Positions 35,828-49,794 of a stretch of 64,000 bases of DNA are shown here, piece by piece. Below the pieces are notes generated by a model, which was given only the letters and a program-made list of their open reading frames with translations, had not been told where the DNA came from and searched no databases. Each line of letters begins with the position of its first letter. Within the stretch, counting starts at the first letter, position 1. This DNA is from Datisca glomerata (Eukaryota; Streptophyta; Magnoliopsida; Cucurbitales; Datiscaceae). Location: positions 186,001 to 250,000 of the forward strand of contig QANY01009049.1 in NCBI GenBank assembly GCA_003255025.1. Reading direction: 5' to 3'. A program made the translations under genes and the position numbers.

Positions 35828-37813
35828 ATGAAGTACTCGTGGCGTCTATTTCATCTGCGAGCCCAGCTTCGTTCTCAGCTTCACATCTCATCCCGATCCT
35901 CGCACTTCCAGGTTCAATCCAATGCCAATGTTCAAGCAATTCGATATTTCTCTTCTCTCCTTTGCAAGAATTCTTTCGAAAGCTCAGGTTCATCTCCCAT
36001 TTTCGTTTCTCCCTTCACAGATCCTTCAAAACTCAAATTTATCATTACTCGTGGATTCTCGTCTGAACCGGCTCTCGAACAGAAAGAATCGGATCACGTG
36101 GTTGTATCTGATATTTTCATCAAGTCTACGGATGCTAATGAAATTAGGAAATGTTTAGATTTGAATGGTACCGTCTTTAGCCATGAATTGGTATTGAAGG
36201 TGTTGGAGAAGCTAGAGCAGAGCCCTAATGCTGCAATCAGATTTTTCGATTGGGTAGTGGAGCATGACAGTGAAAGACTCAGCTCAAAATCGTATAACTT
36301 GATGCTGCAAATTCTGGGCGTTAATGGGCTTGTTAAGGAGTTTTGGGATTTGACTGATGCTATGAAGAAAAAGGGTTATGGGATATCGAAAGGTACTCGT
36401 GATAAAGTTTTGGAGAAGTTTGAGAGAGGTGGATTAGATGGTGAAGTTGAGAAGTTGAGATCTGTGTTTGAATCAGGATCCACAGACAACTCGATGGAGA
36501 AGGTTTGTTCGAGGGTGTGCAAGATTATCAGGAGTAAGGTGTGGGATGATGATGTTGAGAGTCAATTACGTGACATGAATGTTAAGTTTTCAAGTGATAT
36601 GGTTAAAATAATATTGGAAAATCTTGGCACAGATCCAACAAAAGCACTGATATTTTTCCGCTGGATGGATGAGGCTGGGATGGTTAAGCATGACGAACAG
36701 ACCTACAATGCTATGGCAAGAGTATTGGGAAGGGAAGATTGTATTGACAGATTTTGGAAAGTTGTTGATGAAATGAGGAGCTTTGGGCATGAAATTGAGG
36801 CGGAGACATATGTCAAGGTTCTTGGTCGATTTTGTAAAAGGAAAATGATCGAGGATGCTGTGAACTTGTGTGAGTTTGCAATGGCCGGTGTAAATAAACC
36901 TTCAGTTGATTGTTGTACTTTTCTAATGAGGAAAATAGTGGTTGCTAAACACTTGGATATAGGTCTTTTTTCAAGGGTTGTTAAGACGTTTACGAAGAGT
37001 GGGAATGTATTAACAAACTCCATGCTTAGTGCAGTTCTCAAGTCTTTGAGCAGTGTTGGTAGATTAGGCAAGTGCAATCAAATTTTGAAAGCAGTGGAGG
37101 AGTGTGGATTTTTAGTAACTGGTGATTTGCAGAGCAAAGTAGCATTCCGGCTTAGTGGTGCTGGGAAAAAGGATGAAGTGAAAGAGTTTATTGATAGTAT
37201 GCAAGCTTCTGGATGTAATCCAGATTCCAAGACCTGGGCATCGTTGATCGAGGGTCACTGCTTGTCTGGAGATCTTGACGAGGCGGCTGATTCTTTACAT
37301 AAAATGGTTGAAAAGGAGGAGTTCTCTTCTGCGGCTTATGCTTTGGACGTGATAGTAAATGCTTACTGTCAAAAGAACAGGGCTACTGACGCAGGCAGTC
37401 TTCTTTGCAATTTGGTCAATGAAAAAAAGATAAGGCCATGGCATACAACATACAAGGCACTGATAAGTAAGTTATTGGTTCAAGGGGGATTTAAAGATGC
37501 TTTGAAACTTTTACCGCTGATGAAAGATCATGGATTTCCACCATATATTGAACCATTCATTGAGTATGTATCAAAAAGCGGATCAGGTGAAGATGCGATT
37601 GTTTTTGTGAAGGCGATGACTTCCAAAAGGTTTCCATCTACCCCCGTGTTTCTCCGCGTGTTTGAAGGCTTTTTTACAGCTGGAAGGCATGATGATGCTC
37701 AGAATTTCCTTTCCAAATGCCCAGGTTACATACGTAACCATGCTGATGTCTTGAACCTCTTTTGTTCCAAAAAATCTGGGGAAGTTACTGCTCTCACTAA
37801 TGGTACTTCTTAG
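35828..37813 (+). CDS. P-type pentatricopeptide repeat protein, probably mitochondrial (661 aa)
   Basis: A single uninterrupted frame from ATG 35828, preceded by a pyrimidine-rich leader. The first 45 residues are rich in Arg, Ser and Leu without acidic residues (MKYSWRLFHLRAQLRSQLHI...), as in a mitochondrial targeting peptide. Helical PPR pairs are visible from about residue 120 on. Examples are SYNLMLQILG (about 155), FFRWMDEAGMVKHDEQTYN (about 278-298), TYVKVLGRFCKRKMIEDAV, TWASLIEGHCLSGDLDEAAD and TYKALISKLLVQGGFKDAL (about 540-560). There is no E, DYW or SMR domain, so it is a P-class protein, expected to bind a specific organelle RNA for stability, splicing or translation; the target cannot be read from this sequence. 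By gene neighbourhood and length I think it is the orthologue of Arabidopsis At3g02490, from memory. Confidence 0.93.
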   Translation: MKYSWRLFHLRAQLRSQLHISSRSSHFQVQSNANVQAIRYFSSLLCKNSFESSGSSPIFVSPFTDPSKLKFIITRGFSSEPALEQKESDHVVVSDIFIKSTDANEIRKCLDLNGTVFSHELVLKVLEKLEQSPNAAIRFFDWVVEHDSERLSSKSYNLMLQILGVNGLVKEFWDLTDAMKKKGYGISKGTRDKVLEKFERGGLDGEVEKLRSVFESGSTDNSMEKVCSRVCKIIRSKVWDDDVESQLRDMNVKFSSDMVKIILENLGTDPTKALIFFRWMDEAGMVKHDEQTYNAMARVLGREDCIDRFWKVVDEMRSFGHEIEAETYVKVLGRFCKRKMIEDAVNLCEFAMAGVNKPSVDCCTFLMRKIVVAKHLDIGLFSRVVKTFTKSGNVLTNSMLSAVLKSLSSVGRLGKCNQILKAVEECGFLVTGDLQSKVAFRLSGAGKKDEVKEFIDSMQASGCNPDSKTWASLIEGHCLSGDLDEAADSLHKMVEKEEFSSAAYALDVIVNAYCQKNRATDAGSLLCNLVNEKKIRPWHTTYKALISKLLVQGGFKDALKLLPLMKDHGFPPYIEPFIEYVSKSGSGEDAIVFVKAMTSKRFPSTPVFLRVFEGFFTAGRHDDAQNFLSKCPGYIRNHADVLNLFCSKKSGEVTALTNGTS

Positions 37814-40800
37814 GCTTCTTCTAGTGTACTCATATGTAGCTTGTGAGGTTAATGTAGTGTGTCAATTGTTAAAAAATTTTGGAATGAATATTTCATTTTC
37901 GCTCAGTCCAAATTTGGGGCAAATAAAATTCAAAGAAAACAAGATATCTACTCTCTTGTTAGAAATATTATCATATCTGAACTTCTAATGGTCAGACCAT
38001 ACGTTAACTTTTGATTGCTCAGATATAAGAATAATTTTAAGTCTTATCTTCTTGCGCGTGTATATAAAAACTTAAAAGAGGTTCATATCAAGCATATATT
38101 GCTCAATTTAGAAGGCAGTGCATAAGCAGACACGCTGCATTGACTGTGATGTAAATCTCTTTAAATCCCTACGTACTGGCGATTGACCAATCTCTTTTGC
38201 TTTAGATTGAGATAATATATAATCTTGTGGCGGATGGCCTTGATTGCATTTACTTGTTTTTCTTTTTTGGATAAGCATTCTCCATTGCTTTCTAGTTATA
38301 TTTGGGCAGGTTGGATTGGACCTCTTATTCTCATGGCTGCCTTTAGCTAATCTAAAATTGTTTTACATTACTTGGAAATGGACTGACTTGTGTCGCTATG
38401 CAATCCCATGCTCAGTTAGTCATGTGCTGGAGCTTTGGACCCACCAAGGGTGCCACAGAGTGTCGAAGAGGGGGTTCTTGGGGGTATTACAGGTGATTTA
38501 AGGAATTGCATTTTCTACTATTACATGGTGGGGTGGGGTTATTAGTTGGTGCAAGCATCTAACAGGATAGGTTTTTCTTTCATCATTGATAAGTCGTAAA
38601 TGTACTGAGGAGAAATGAGGAAATAAGAAGATCCACTTAGTTGAGCGTGGGATTGCATATGGAGATCATGATAATCGCTGCTGTAATAAGAGTGTAACAG
38701 GAGAAGGCTGCAGCTAGTATTTCGAAAGATCCCAGTTTAGATAACTTTTTCCCAATTCTAGAGTTGTCAAATAGGGTAATTCTAGGACATGGTAATAAAT
38801 TTATGTCACTCTGTTGTTTGTATTAATTGCCATAATATGTCAGTTTACGTGCGTTTTCCAGTTTTATACGCAATCTTCTAGCAGAGCATGTAATTGAAAT
38901 GGAATTTGTATTCTTGATCTGTGAATACAATCAAGTTTGAAAGTTAGTAGAGTTGAGTTATTGGAGTGTTTTAGTTCAAGAGATCCAAATTAATCCCCAA
39001 AGGATTGGATTGATCCTCAATTCTGCAAAAACTTTCTTACCCAATTGTGCTGTTACTGAATTCTTTGATAACTTCAAATGAAAGCTTCCTTCTGTATGGT
39101 AAAAAATGTGGCTTTCTTCTGTAAGAAATTCATTGAGTCGGATTTGCCAATGTGTTATTCAGATGGCAAGACAGACTTAGGCCTTTCTTCCAAACAGAGC
39201 AGGGCCGAAATTTTCTGCACTTCCATGGCAGGCAGATGAAATTTTGTGCAATTATTTACTCGTATAGGGTTTTGGTGGAGACATTCAGTGATTGGGCCGT
39301 TGGATCGGGAGCTAACATATGAAAGAGTTTTTAGAATAAGTAAAAACAAGGAAAATGATGCTGTTTTCTTAAAAAAAACATACACACATATATATATGAT
39401 GCTGTTTTCTTAGAATTGTGCTGTTACTGAATTCTTTGATAACTTCAAATGATGCTGTTTTCTTAAACAAAACATTTCTAGCTGCTTGCTTGTGCTAGAA
39501 ATGTCCAGCGTGTCCCTGTAATCTGGGCATATTTACGCAGTGAGTTGTGGCTGAGAGTGTGCTATAAATTTCACTACACTGAGGGCTAAAATGGTGATTT
39601 TGTTGGTCTGTAATTGTTGACTGAATATGAGTTGCTGGATTATTTTGATCTGAGCTGTGTATATGAGTCAATTTCTTCTTGGTAAATGTTGACTACCTAC
39701 AGGTCATTGGATTGCTTCAATCTGAGCCGTGGTTAAGTTTAATAGTCTTAGGTTAGTTTGATTGAATCTTGGCCGTTCGTTTGGTTGATGGGATTACATC
39801 TGAGCCATCCGTCCTTTTAATTTTTGATCTCAATTGATTGCTTCACGCCTCCACATCTTGCACAACTCGATTTCAATCTCATTCACCTTCTCTCTAGCAT
39901 GGGGCGCAATGGCAGAGGCATGCGACGCCATGGGAGAGGCTGTTCAACCTTCTCGGCGATCTTACCTCCGGTTGGAGGGCTTCTTCACATCAAGCTACGT
40001 ACTATCCAGCAATGATCGCGAGTTTGTTCGATGGAGAGTCTGTCATCGTCATGGAGCCTTTACGTCGAACGACGCGGTTCAAACTTTGTGGCTGCTTTTC
40101 GATGGTGTGTTTTTCTTTCCTGTGTATGGCCTTAGGTTTTTATGAGGGTCTAATTTCTGATTTTGGTGTTGGGCTATGTTTAAGTTACTGTTGGGATGTC
40201 CTTCACGATGTTAGTTTTTTCTCTGCAATTTCCCTTTTTCTTGTCTGTTTTTCTTTGAATCTTCAGTCTATGCATGTAAATTGTGCATTCTACAGAGATT
40301 TTAGTTAAACAAGGCAGGAAATATACTTTAAATAGTTTATCAGTGTGGATTGATTAGTTCTTGCTACAAATTTTATTTTGAATAATCCATTTTGTTTCTT
40401 GTTTCATTGAATGTGTTTAGGTCATCAGTCGGCGTGGATAGAATTGATTTTATTATGAATTTTATTATGTTTATTTGTTCTTATCTGTTACAACTTTTAG
40501 GTTTCTTTCTCATTATTGTTCTGTCCTGTTGTGGTTTAGGGATAATATTCGCTGATTTAAACCTGTAAATAAATTAGTGAACGGTGGATTTTCAGTCAAC
40601 ATGGTTGGTTTTGATTCTTTCAAAATTTGACTTTTTATTGTTATTCGGTGGAATTTTCCTTCTCAAAGTTTAGAAATTTGAGTCCAGACGGTGCTTTTTG
40701 TTTTTTTCCTCCATATATAAATCCGTTGATATTGCTATTCGATTTTCAACTACTTCCGAGAGGGTTTCAAGCTACGATACGAGTAGAATACATAGGGCTA

Positions 40801-40850
40801 TAGTCCGGGTAAACCAAATCTTCTTTTGATGTATACCTTTTATTGGAAAT
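37814..40850. other. 3' flank of the PPR gene and spacer before the organelle block
   Basis: 3 kb without a recognised gene. The 39690-39800 stretch repeats short motifs (CTGAGCCGT, TTGGCCGTT, CTGAGCCAT) of the kind found upstream of plant genes. 39834-40145 is open (103 codons, starting MIASRLHILHNS), with a possible donor near 40104. It could be the first exon of a gene cut off by the organelle block, but I cannot name it. Confidence 0.45.
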
Positions 40851-40939
40851 CTACAAAGTAGCAATCCTGACTGCGGGAGCAGACATTTTTGAGTTTGAGA
40901 TTCATTCTTGCATTTCAGTCTAACTCTCCTTTCTGTCTG

Positions 40940-41323
40940 TCATTGGATTTCCACTACTTGACTTGCGACTTGAGCTAGCAGACTGAGCTTTAGCTTGAGG
41001 TAGAACTCCTCCAGGGTTCGCTCTGTGGCGCGAAACTGTCTCGAGGTCATGAGATCGCGCTCCTCCTCCCTTTTTATTCTTTCTTGTTTTTTGAGTTCAT
41101 CCCAGAGAGGGTCCTGTGAGTATTCTTGAACAACCTCTGAAGGAGAAGGGGATGCCTGCGTTTGTTGTTGATATGGGTCAAGAGGTATCGGTAACCCAAA
41201 TTCTCGAGTTTGAATAGGGTCGGGGTTCATCATATTGAAAAGTGGCATGGCTTCGGTTTCGATGAAAATAGAAAGAATATAACCTACTATCCACGCCAGA
41301 TCCCCTAAACAACCTACATCCAA
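40940..41323 (-). CDS. Unidentified mitochondrial-type ORF, 127 aa
   Basis: An open frame that starts MDVGCLGDLAWIVGYIL, has a hydrophobic N-terminus, then a Pro/Gln-rich linker (DPYQQQTQASPSPSE) and a charged helical C-terminus rich in Glu, Lys and Arg. I do not recognise the family. About 190 bp around its 5' end recurs at 53520-53708, so the N-terminus is shared with another ORF, as is usual for chimeric ORFs made by mitochondrial recombination. Confidence 0.4.
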   Translation of the reverse strand: MDVGCLGDLAWIVGYILSIFIETEAMPLFNMMNPDPIQTREFGLPIPLDPYQQQTQASPSPSEVVQEYSQDPLWDELKKQERIKREEERDLMTSRQFRATERTLEEFYLKLKLSLLAQVASQVVEIQ

Positions 41324-41378
41324 AGATAAGAGTTGTTGAAGAGCCTTAAAGGATCCTCCCTTTTTATAAGTAAGTACA
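41188..41378. repeat. Direct repeat copy 1 (about 190 bp; partner at 53522)
   Basis: CGGTAACCCAAATTCTCGAG through GATCCTCCCTTTTTATAAGT matches 53522-53707 in the same orientation, with about ten differences. Repeats of this size drive recombination in plant mitochondrial genomes. Confidence 0.9.
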
Positions 41379-41379
41379 A

Positions 41380-43519
41380 ATAAGTATAAGAAAGACGAGC
41401 CCTAGTATAAAAAAAGAGAATAATCCATCAAATTCATTAAAAAGAAAAAAAGTGTGTTCTTTCGACCCTTAAACTTCAAAAAAATGGGAATTCCCTTGCT
41501 AAGAGAGATGGGATCCTTGTTTGATCTTATTAATATCCTCTTTCCTTGAATTAGTAATGAGACGTATATATCAAAAGTTCAGTGTTAAATTTGAATGAGA
41601 TAGATTGTCTAGAATAGAAAATGAATGAAGAGTGACCGCTCGGGCCCAATCCTCCCATTGGTCACTTCACTCACTTGAAGGATCATTAACAAGGTTTTAC
41701 TGAACAGTAAGCTGAAGCAGGAGAACAACTATGACTTCTTTAGGCTTTAGGCTTAGAGGCACTAACTCATTTCATTCAGAAAGTTGCTAAAGGCAATGAA
41801 AGATGAAAGAATTTAGTTAGCCCCCTAAGAACCCCGATGGTGAATCAGAGTTGGAAGGAGGCTGGGATGCTACCCTTGTTTCTGAAACCAACTGGATCGA
41901 CGAGTTTTAAGTCCTCCAGCTTTTCATACTTTTGGAGAACTTCCAGCTATCAAGGAGACGAAAAGCTATGTGAAGTAAAAGAAGAAAAGGTCACCGACTG
42001 CTTCTTTTAAGCCAGCCCACCAAAGAATTCCACCTCGACTCCCCTCTACCAGAGAATCCATGAATTCCAGGCACCTTCAGTAGTAGCAGGAATGGGAAAG
42101 ACAAATAACCAACCAACTATGTATGCCTTTAAGCCTGCCTTCCTCTCATATTCCTTATGGAATGGGCTCCTCCTTAGAATTAACGAGATCTAGAGTCTTG
42201 GATGAATCTTCTTGAAATAGGTCGATCAACCCTATAAGAGGGTATTAGGTTAAGGGATACCTGCAGAACCGTGTAATTGTGGAACAAGCTACGCACATTA
42301 TATGTCCTTTAAAGCTACCGTTAAGGAAGTCTCAAAGATAGGAGAACGAGATCCGGGCACTAGCGTGTTAAAGGAAAAAGGGGTACTTATTAATGGACGT
42401 ATGAAAATCGTATGAATCGATAAGACTTGATCTCCGATCTCTTTCACGAAAGCGAGCCTAAAAGAACCTCTTTCGTCTATTACATAAGTTGATTCCTCAT
42501 TTTTATCAACTATCACGATATAAGTAAGCAGTGTTGCCATTAGTGGCGAAGAACAATTCGACCATCCTCCCAAAAACAACTCGGAGCCTAAATAGAAGAG
42601 AGTTCAGTCTACAAGAAGCTGGTAGAGCTTTAGCCATTGGATTACATCTATCCTACCTAAAGAGTCACCCTTTTTTTTGTTCGTTCTTCGAATGACGCTA
42701 GTGGAGACTCCTTCCGGCTAATGAAGATACTACTCCAGTCTTAAATCTGAAGCAGTAGCCTTATGCAAACTGAGATCTTTTTCCAAAGGTAAGGTGGTTG
42801 GTTTGGGAAAGGAATTTGATGAATCTGAAGTAGCAGATACCATAGGAGAATCAACAGAGAGCCTATCTTTTCTTACGAGTTGTTACATACTCATACTATT
42901 GGTTGGTTTTAGAAGGAGTTCTTGCTGCTGGGTGTTTTGAACCAATTTGATTCTTTTTTGCCTCGATTTCTTAACATACATGATAGAAAATTATGGCTTA
43001 CTTGTAACTCCCTCGTTATCATCGGTAGATATGCCTCTTTTTCTATTAGCGGGGGTCTTTCTCTACTGCAGTTGGTATCGGCTTCTGGATATGCTTCACT
43101 CCAGGCAGGAAATTCTCTATTGAATAGAGAGAACTCCACCTCTGGAGAGGATACAACATATTGAAATAAAGGAATTGGTGGATATCCCCCATCAGACAGA
43201 TCAACGGCACCGGGCATGGGCTCCGAGTGTAGATAGGGTAAAATCTGCAGGGGTCATACAAATACATAAGCCCCTTCCCTTCTCTTTTGGATGAATGGGG
43301 TGATTTAGAAGGCGCTTTCCGATCTACGGTCCCTCGGAGCGAGGGGTTAGGCAGGTAGTATGGGCCCTCTGACTTCCAGCTATGTGTTGTGCGGCTCCTA
43401 CGAAGTGAATAAAAGGAAGCTCGAAGAGCTTTCTCCGCCAGCGGCTTATGTAATGGTTGGCCTTATAAAGCTCGCTAAGCTTCGCTTCCCTTCCTTTTTT
43501 AAATGAAATGGAAAGTCTT
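41380..43519. other. Mitochondrial-type spacer
   Basis: Balanced base composition, no recognised gene. Two open frames on the minus strand, 42298-42579 (93 aa) and 42909-43217 (102 aa), lack recognisable domains; the first contains a hydrophobic N-terminal stretch (SPLMATLLTYIVIV). Confidence 0.5.
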
Positions 43520-43703
43520 CCAGCCTCTTTGCATACATAACATAGAAATCACACTTGGAAAGGGTGGACAATTAGCTAGAGCAGCAGGTGCTGTAGCGAA
43601 ACTGATTGCAAAAGAGGGGAAATCGGCCACATTAAAATTACCTTCTGGGGAGGTCCGTTTGATATCCAAAAATTGCTCAGCAACAGTCAGACAATGGGGC
43701 AAG
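43520..43703 (+). pseudogene. rpl2: rpl2 fragment (plastid ribosomal protein L2, exon 2)
   Basis: The translation [20 protein letters not shown] and on through [15 protein letters not shown] matches the start of exon 2 of plastid rpl2 almost residue for residue. Homology decays after NCSATV, where GQVG has become RQWG, so only about 60 codons remain. The gene would encode a protein of the large plastid ribosomal subunit; here it is a transferred fragment. Confidence 0.92.
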
Positions 43704-44469
43704 TATGTTTCTCATTGTGGTTCACCTTCATATTTTTCGTGGTCTATATCATGCGAGTTATAGCAGTCCTAGGGAATTTGTGGATATAAATCATATTGAT
43801 AATGACCCCTTAACTAGTTTTTCCATTGATTCATTCCATAATTTGTAAGATTTTTTTGTTTTAATTCGAAATGAAATATTCCTTGTGGTCTAACAAAATA
43901 ATCCTTTATTTCATTTTTAGAAAAAGATATTTTCCATGATATTGAAAGACCGGTCTTAACTTAGATAAGTTAAGAACTTGGATTTGTGAGAATTTATAAA
44001 ATACATATGCTTGTGACAAGTACGATAAATCCCCAAAAATGTTTGTATTCTTATTACTAATATTAGAAAGTGACTTTCTTATAGTTGAAATAAAGAGAAT
44101 TATACTTTGATTTGTTTTATCAATTCTTTCATCATTTGAGTTATTATTGGGAATGAATTTATTCCATTTTTTTATTGACTCAAGAAAATGTTATGCATTA
44201 ATTCTGGGGATATTAATCATACCTAGAAAGATATCTATTCATTTTCATGAATGTCGTAAGTGAAAGGTGTTGTTAACATAAAGTGGTTTGATTTGACAGC
44301 CTTGGCCTAGAGCAATGGAGATGACTGTTCGTATAGTATTAGGTTTGACAACCGGCTCATAAACAGGCCATTAAAGGCCATGAAAACAGCCTTCTCGTGA
44401 AAGTAAGTCCCTCAATGGATGAATTGTTTGTGATCTTTCTAATGAAAAAACCATAAGGGAAGGATCTCA
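43704..44469. other. Spacer, AT-rich, plastid-like
   Basis: AT-rich DNA resembling plastid intergenic sequence in composition, with no coding frame recognised. Confidence 0.4.
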
Positions 44470-44597
44470 GTTCTCTTGGAGATATAGTTCACTAATAGAC
44501 CGATATATAAGTAATTTGACTCATTCACATCCAGATCATGAATGTTTGGAATCCATATTATGCAAGGAGACATTGCCTTTGCTAATTCGAATTGAGG
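44470..44597 (-). pseudogene. ycf2: ycf2 fragment (plastid), central region
   Basis: The minus strand encodes [20 protein letters not shown] and the following [18 protein letters not shown], a well-conserved stretch of Ycf2, the giant AAA-like protein of the plastid envelope. About 40 codons remain inside an otherwise unrelated frame. Confidence 0.9.
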
Positions 44598-45156
44598 GTG
44601 ATATAAAATCGGTTTTCTACTGGAGCCATTATTTCCGTCTCCGCAATGGTGATCCAATGCATGTGCTCTCACTTACGAGAAATGAGGGGGGTCGCAGACT
44701 CACCACTTTGGGAGTTCACGGCGAAAAGAACCATTTAAAAATCTTGGGAGACTGAGAGAGCAAATTGAGGGCGATGAGTCGAAGGAGAAATTATGATGTG
44801 ATTAAGGACCTTCCATTTGGACAAGGGGATTTGTCTTAGCGCGTATGTTAAGCCTAGGCCTACTACTCTTTCTGGGCTGATAATTGAGGGAAAATGCAAT
44901 GGAGCACCTAACAACGTATCTTCACAGATCAAGAACTACGAGATCGCCCCTTTCATTATGGGGTGACGGAGGGATCGTACCATTCAACCCTTTCTTTCAT
45001 GCGGAGGTCTGGAGAAAGCTGTAATCAATAGGAAGTTCCACAACCCCCTTTCCCATTTTGTTTCTAAGTTGAAAAGAGATGTCTTGAGCAATCGGAGAAG
45101 CACCTTGATAAATAGATTTTATCTTGACCGACTACTTCGAAATGAAAATGGATCTT
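44598..45156. other. Spacer between ycf2 fragments
   Basis: No gene recognised. 44930-45060 (GGGGTGACGGAGGGATCGTA and neighbouring GC-rich sequence) has the look of group II intron or structured mitochondrial sequence, but no domain V could be drawn with confidence. Confidence 0.35.
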
Positions 45157-45370
45157 CTACTTAGAAATGAAATGTTCCAAATGTTCCTGGAAATTCTTGC
45201 TCCCATTGGATCTCTCAGTTCGAGAAATCAAAATAAGAGGATCGAACCATTTCTTCTGACCCTTTTTCAAATTGGATAAATGTTGGTTGGTCATATATTT
45301 CATTATAGTTCTATGATTCAGAGTATCATTTTCTATTTGATCCATTTGAATTCCATATTCGAAGCGGATC
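45157..45370 (-). pseudogene. ycf2: ycf2 fragment (plastid), N-terminal third
   Basis: Minus strand, about 70 codons: [20 protein letters not shown], then [20 protein letters not shown] and [25 protein letters not shown]. All are Ycf2 sequence, with an internal deletion after TERS (a dozen residues missing before NGSKNF). The frame upstream is unrelated. Confidence 0.92.
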
Positions 45371-45554
45371 ACGAAAGATTGGCGATCTTCTCTATCTAAT
45401 GAATGGGGAGTCTGCTTTAAATCATCCGCCCTGCACCCACCCCCGAGTATATGCTTCAACATGAATGAAACAAGGGTAGATTGATACAATAGAAACCTCT
45501 GGTAAAATGCCCACTGGACGATTGAATAAAAATAAGTTATTAGGATTTCGAGAA

Positions 45555-45635
45555 AATCGCTATGGTGAAATCGGTAGACACGCTGCTCTTAGGAAGAAGT
45601 GCTAGAGCGTCTCGGTTCGAGTCCGAGTGGCAGCA
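45555..45635 (+). pseudogene. trnL-UAG: Plastid-type trnL-UAG, decayed
   Basis: 81 nt with the long variable arm of tRNA-Leu: D-arm TGGTGAAATCGGTAGACACG, anticodon loop CTTAGGA (UAG) and T-arm GGTTCGAGTCC. The first two bases of the acceptor stem are A and T instead of G and C and no longer pair properly with the 3' side; a GAAGAAG replaces GGAAGCAG next to the anticodon stem. It is probably not functional. Confidence 0.85.
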
Positions 45636-45687
45636 TGACATTTTTATTATATTATAAAAGAATAAGACCTATAATAGAATGAATTCA

Positions 45688-45860
45688 ATTCCTGAGGATT
45701 TAGAATACCACACATTGATCAATCAAAGAGAGATTCAACAACTAAAAAAAGATAGATTCTTTGGGATCCTTCCTTTCTTCAAACGGAACGAACAGAGATA
45801 GAATCAGACCGATTCCCTAAATTCTTTTCTGGATATTCCTCAATGTCCCGGCTATTCATG
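45688..45860 (+). pseudogene. ycf2: ycf2 fragment (plastid)
   Basis: Plus strand: PEDLEYHTLINQREIQQLK, then, after a frameshift, [15 protein letters not shown] and GYSSMSRLF. This is another conserved part of Ycf2, here in the orientation opposite to the other two pieces and lying downstream of trnL-UAG, which is not its plastid neighbour. Confidence 0.9.
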
Positions 45861-45989
45861 GAACGTGGGAACCGGGGCCTGGTTATTCCTTTATCCTCCA
45901 TCCCCATTACGAGGGCTGGCCAGAATATGTTTGGCTGTTCAATAGCCAATTCCCTTTCGGTTCATTTCGGTATGCTGGGAAGATGAAGA

Positions 45990-46330
45990 GATGAACTTTG
46001 GAATTCAGTTACAGAGAAATTCAGCAAGAAGCTTTCAGGTTGGAAAGGTGCCCGCCCTATTTGCTCAAGCTGGTAAGGTCTTGTTTTTAATGAAATCCAC
46101 TCGTCAAAGCTTGCCTTTATTCCCTCCTTGTCCGGGGTCCCGAAAGGAATGGTTGGGAGGATTGAAGGAATTCAGACGAGATGTCCATGGTCTGGTGTTG
46201 GAGGGAGAGACAGAATTCATCTCATCGCGTGGGAGAAGGCTCTCCGAAGCTTAGATTTTGAGGCTTGGGCTGGAGCTCAAGCTAGTTGGACTCGGAGTCT
46301 AAGGAACCTTGCTCTAAAAGGCCCGTGATT
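45990..46330 (+). mobile_element. LINE-type reverse transcriptase fragment
   Basis: Two adjacent frames carry the end of a plant LINE reverse transcriptase: a piece like LSGWKxRxLSxAGKxxLIKSxxxSLPLF (here with shifts: LFAQAGKVLFLMKSTRQSLP), then GRDRIHLIAWEKA and RSLRNLALKG, matching the WEKVC and MNxALLxKW region. Stops and frameshifts make it a fossil. Such pieces are common in plant mitochondrial DNA. Confidence 0.7.
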
Positions 46331-47209
46331 CTCTACCGAATAGGGCAGTCTGCTCGTAATCATTATGGGTACGTTCTTTTTCGTCATTCAAACCCTGGAA
46401 GACATTTTTTCTAGTCTACATTCTTGTCTATCTAGTACTTTTCACATCGTATTTGCAAAGGCAGTTTGGTGTTACCAATGACTTAATACCCCGCTGCTAC
46501 CGAATGAAGTTTGTCCTTCCCCTCTTTCTTTCCCTATAAAAAAGTGTAGGCCCCCGTAGATAGATGTCCCATATAGCCCCTCCTCCACGGGGTCGGGAAC
46601 GAAAACTTCCTAATGTGGGCAGAGACTTCAGGATCCTCTGGTTCGACATTCTATCTCTCTGGGTGCTCTTACAATCTAATAATTTTTTTTTCATTCCCCT
46701 AGTGGGTGAATTGTCTGGGCTAGTCGATATCTTTTCATTCAGACCAGGGAGTGGACTTCTTATCTTTGGTTTTCCAATCACCAGTTGTCTGAAAGATGAT
46801 AAGTGACGAATCTCCATATATATCAATCTTATTGATTCTCAAGTTGAGGGCGCTTATTTGAAGCGCCTGTGATAAACACAGAATATTCTGCAATATCTGA
46901 GAAGATATGTCTTTGGGAGCAGCTAAAGGAAGTGTCTAAAAACGCATTCAGGGACCATGGTTGGTCACCAGGGACTTCAGCACAGTTAGGTTCTCAAGCA
47001 AAAAACTTGGTGGAAGACAATTATCTGGGAAGGTTTTGCAGGATTTTCATAATTGTATTGAAATTTTTGCTTTGGAGGACCTTAAATCCACTGACAGAAG
47101 GGGGGGGGGGGGGGAATCCACTTTTTTAGGTGTAGCGATAGTCAAAGTAGTCGGCCTAACCTTCGGTTCTCATAACTAAGTTTTTCTTTCTCACTATTTT
47201 TCTTACTTA
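46331..47209. other. Mitochondrial-type spacer
   Basis: No recognised gene. A run of 14 or more G at about 47101-47114 lies near the middle of an open frame that is therefore suspect. Open frames at 46497-46826 (-) and 46869-47129 (+) have no known domain. Confidence 0.5.

Positions 47210-49794
<2,585 letters not shown>

Noticed and set aside
44760..45080. Possible mitochondrial group II intron
   Set aside because: GC-rich structured sequence is present, but I could not draw domain V or define exon borders.
47098..47114. Run of 14 or more G
   Set aside because: Probably a homopolymer of uncertain length; the frames crossing it are unreliable, and no biological role can be supported.
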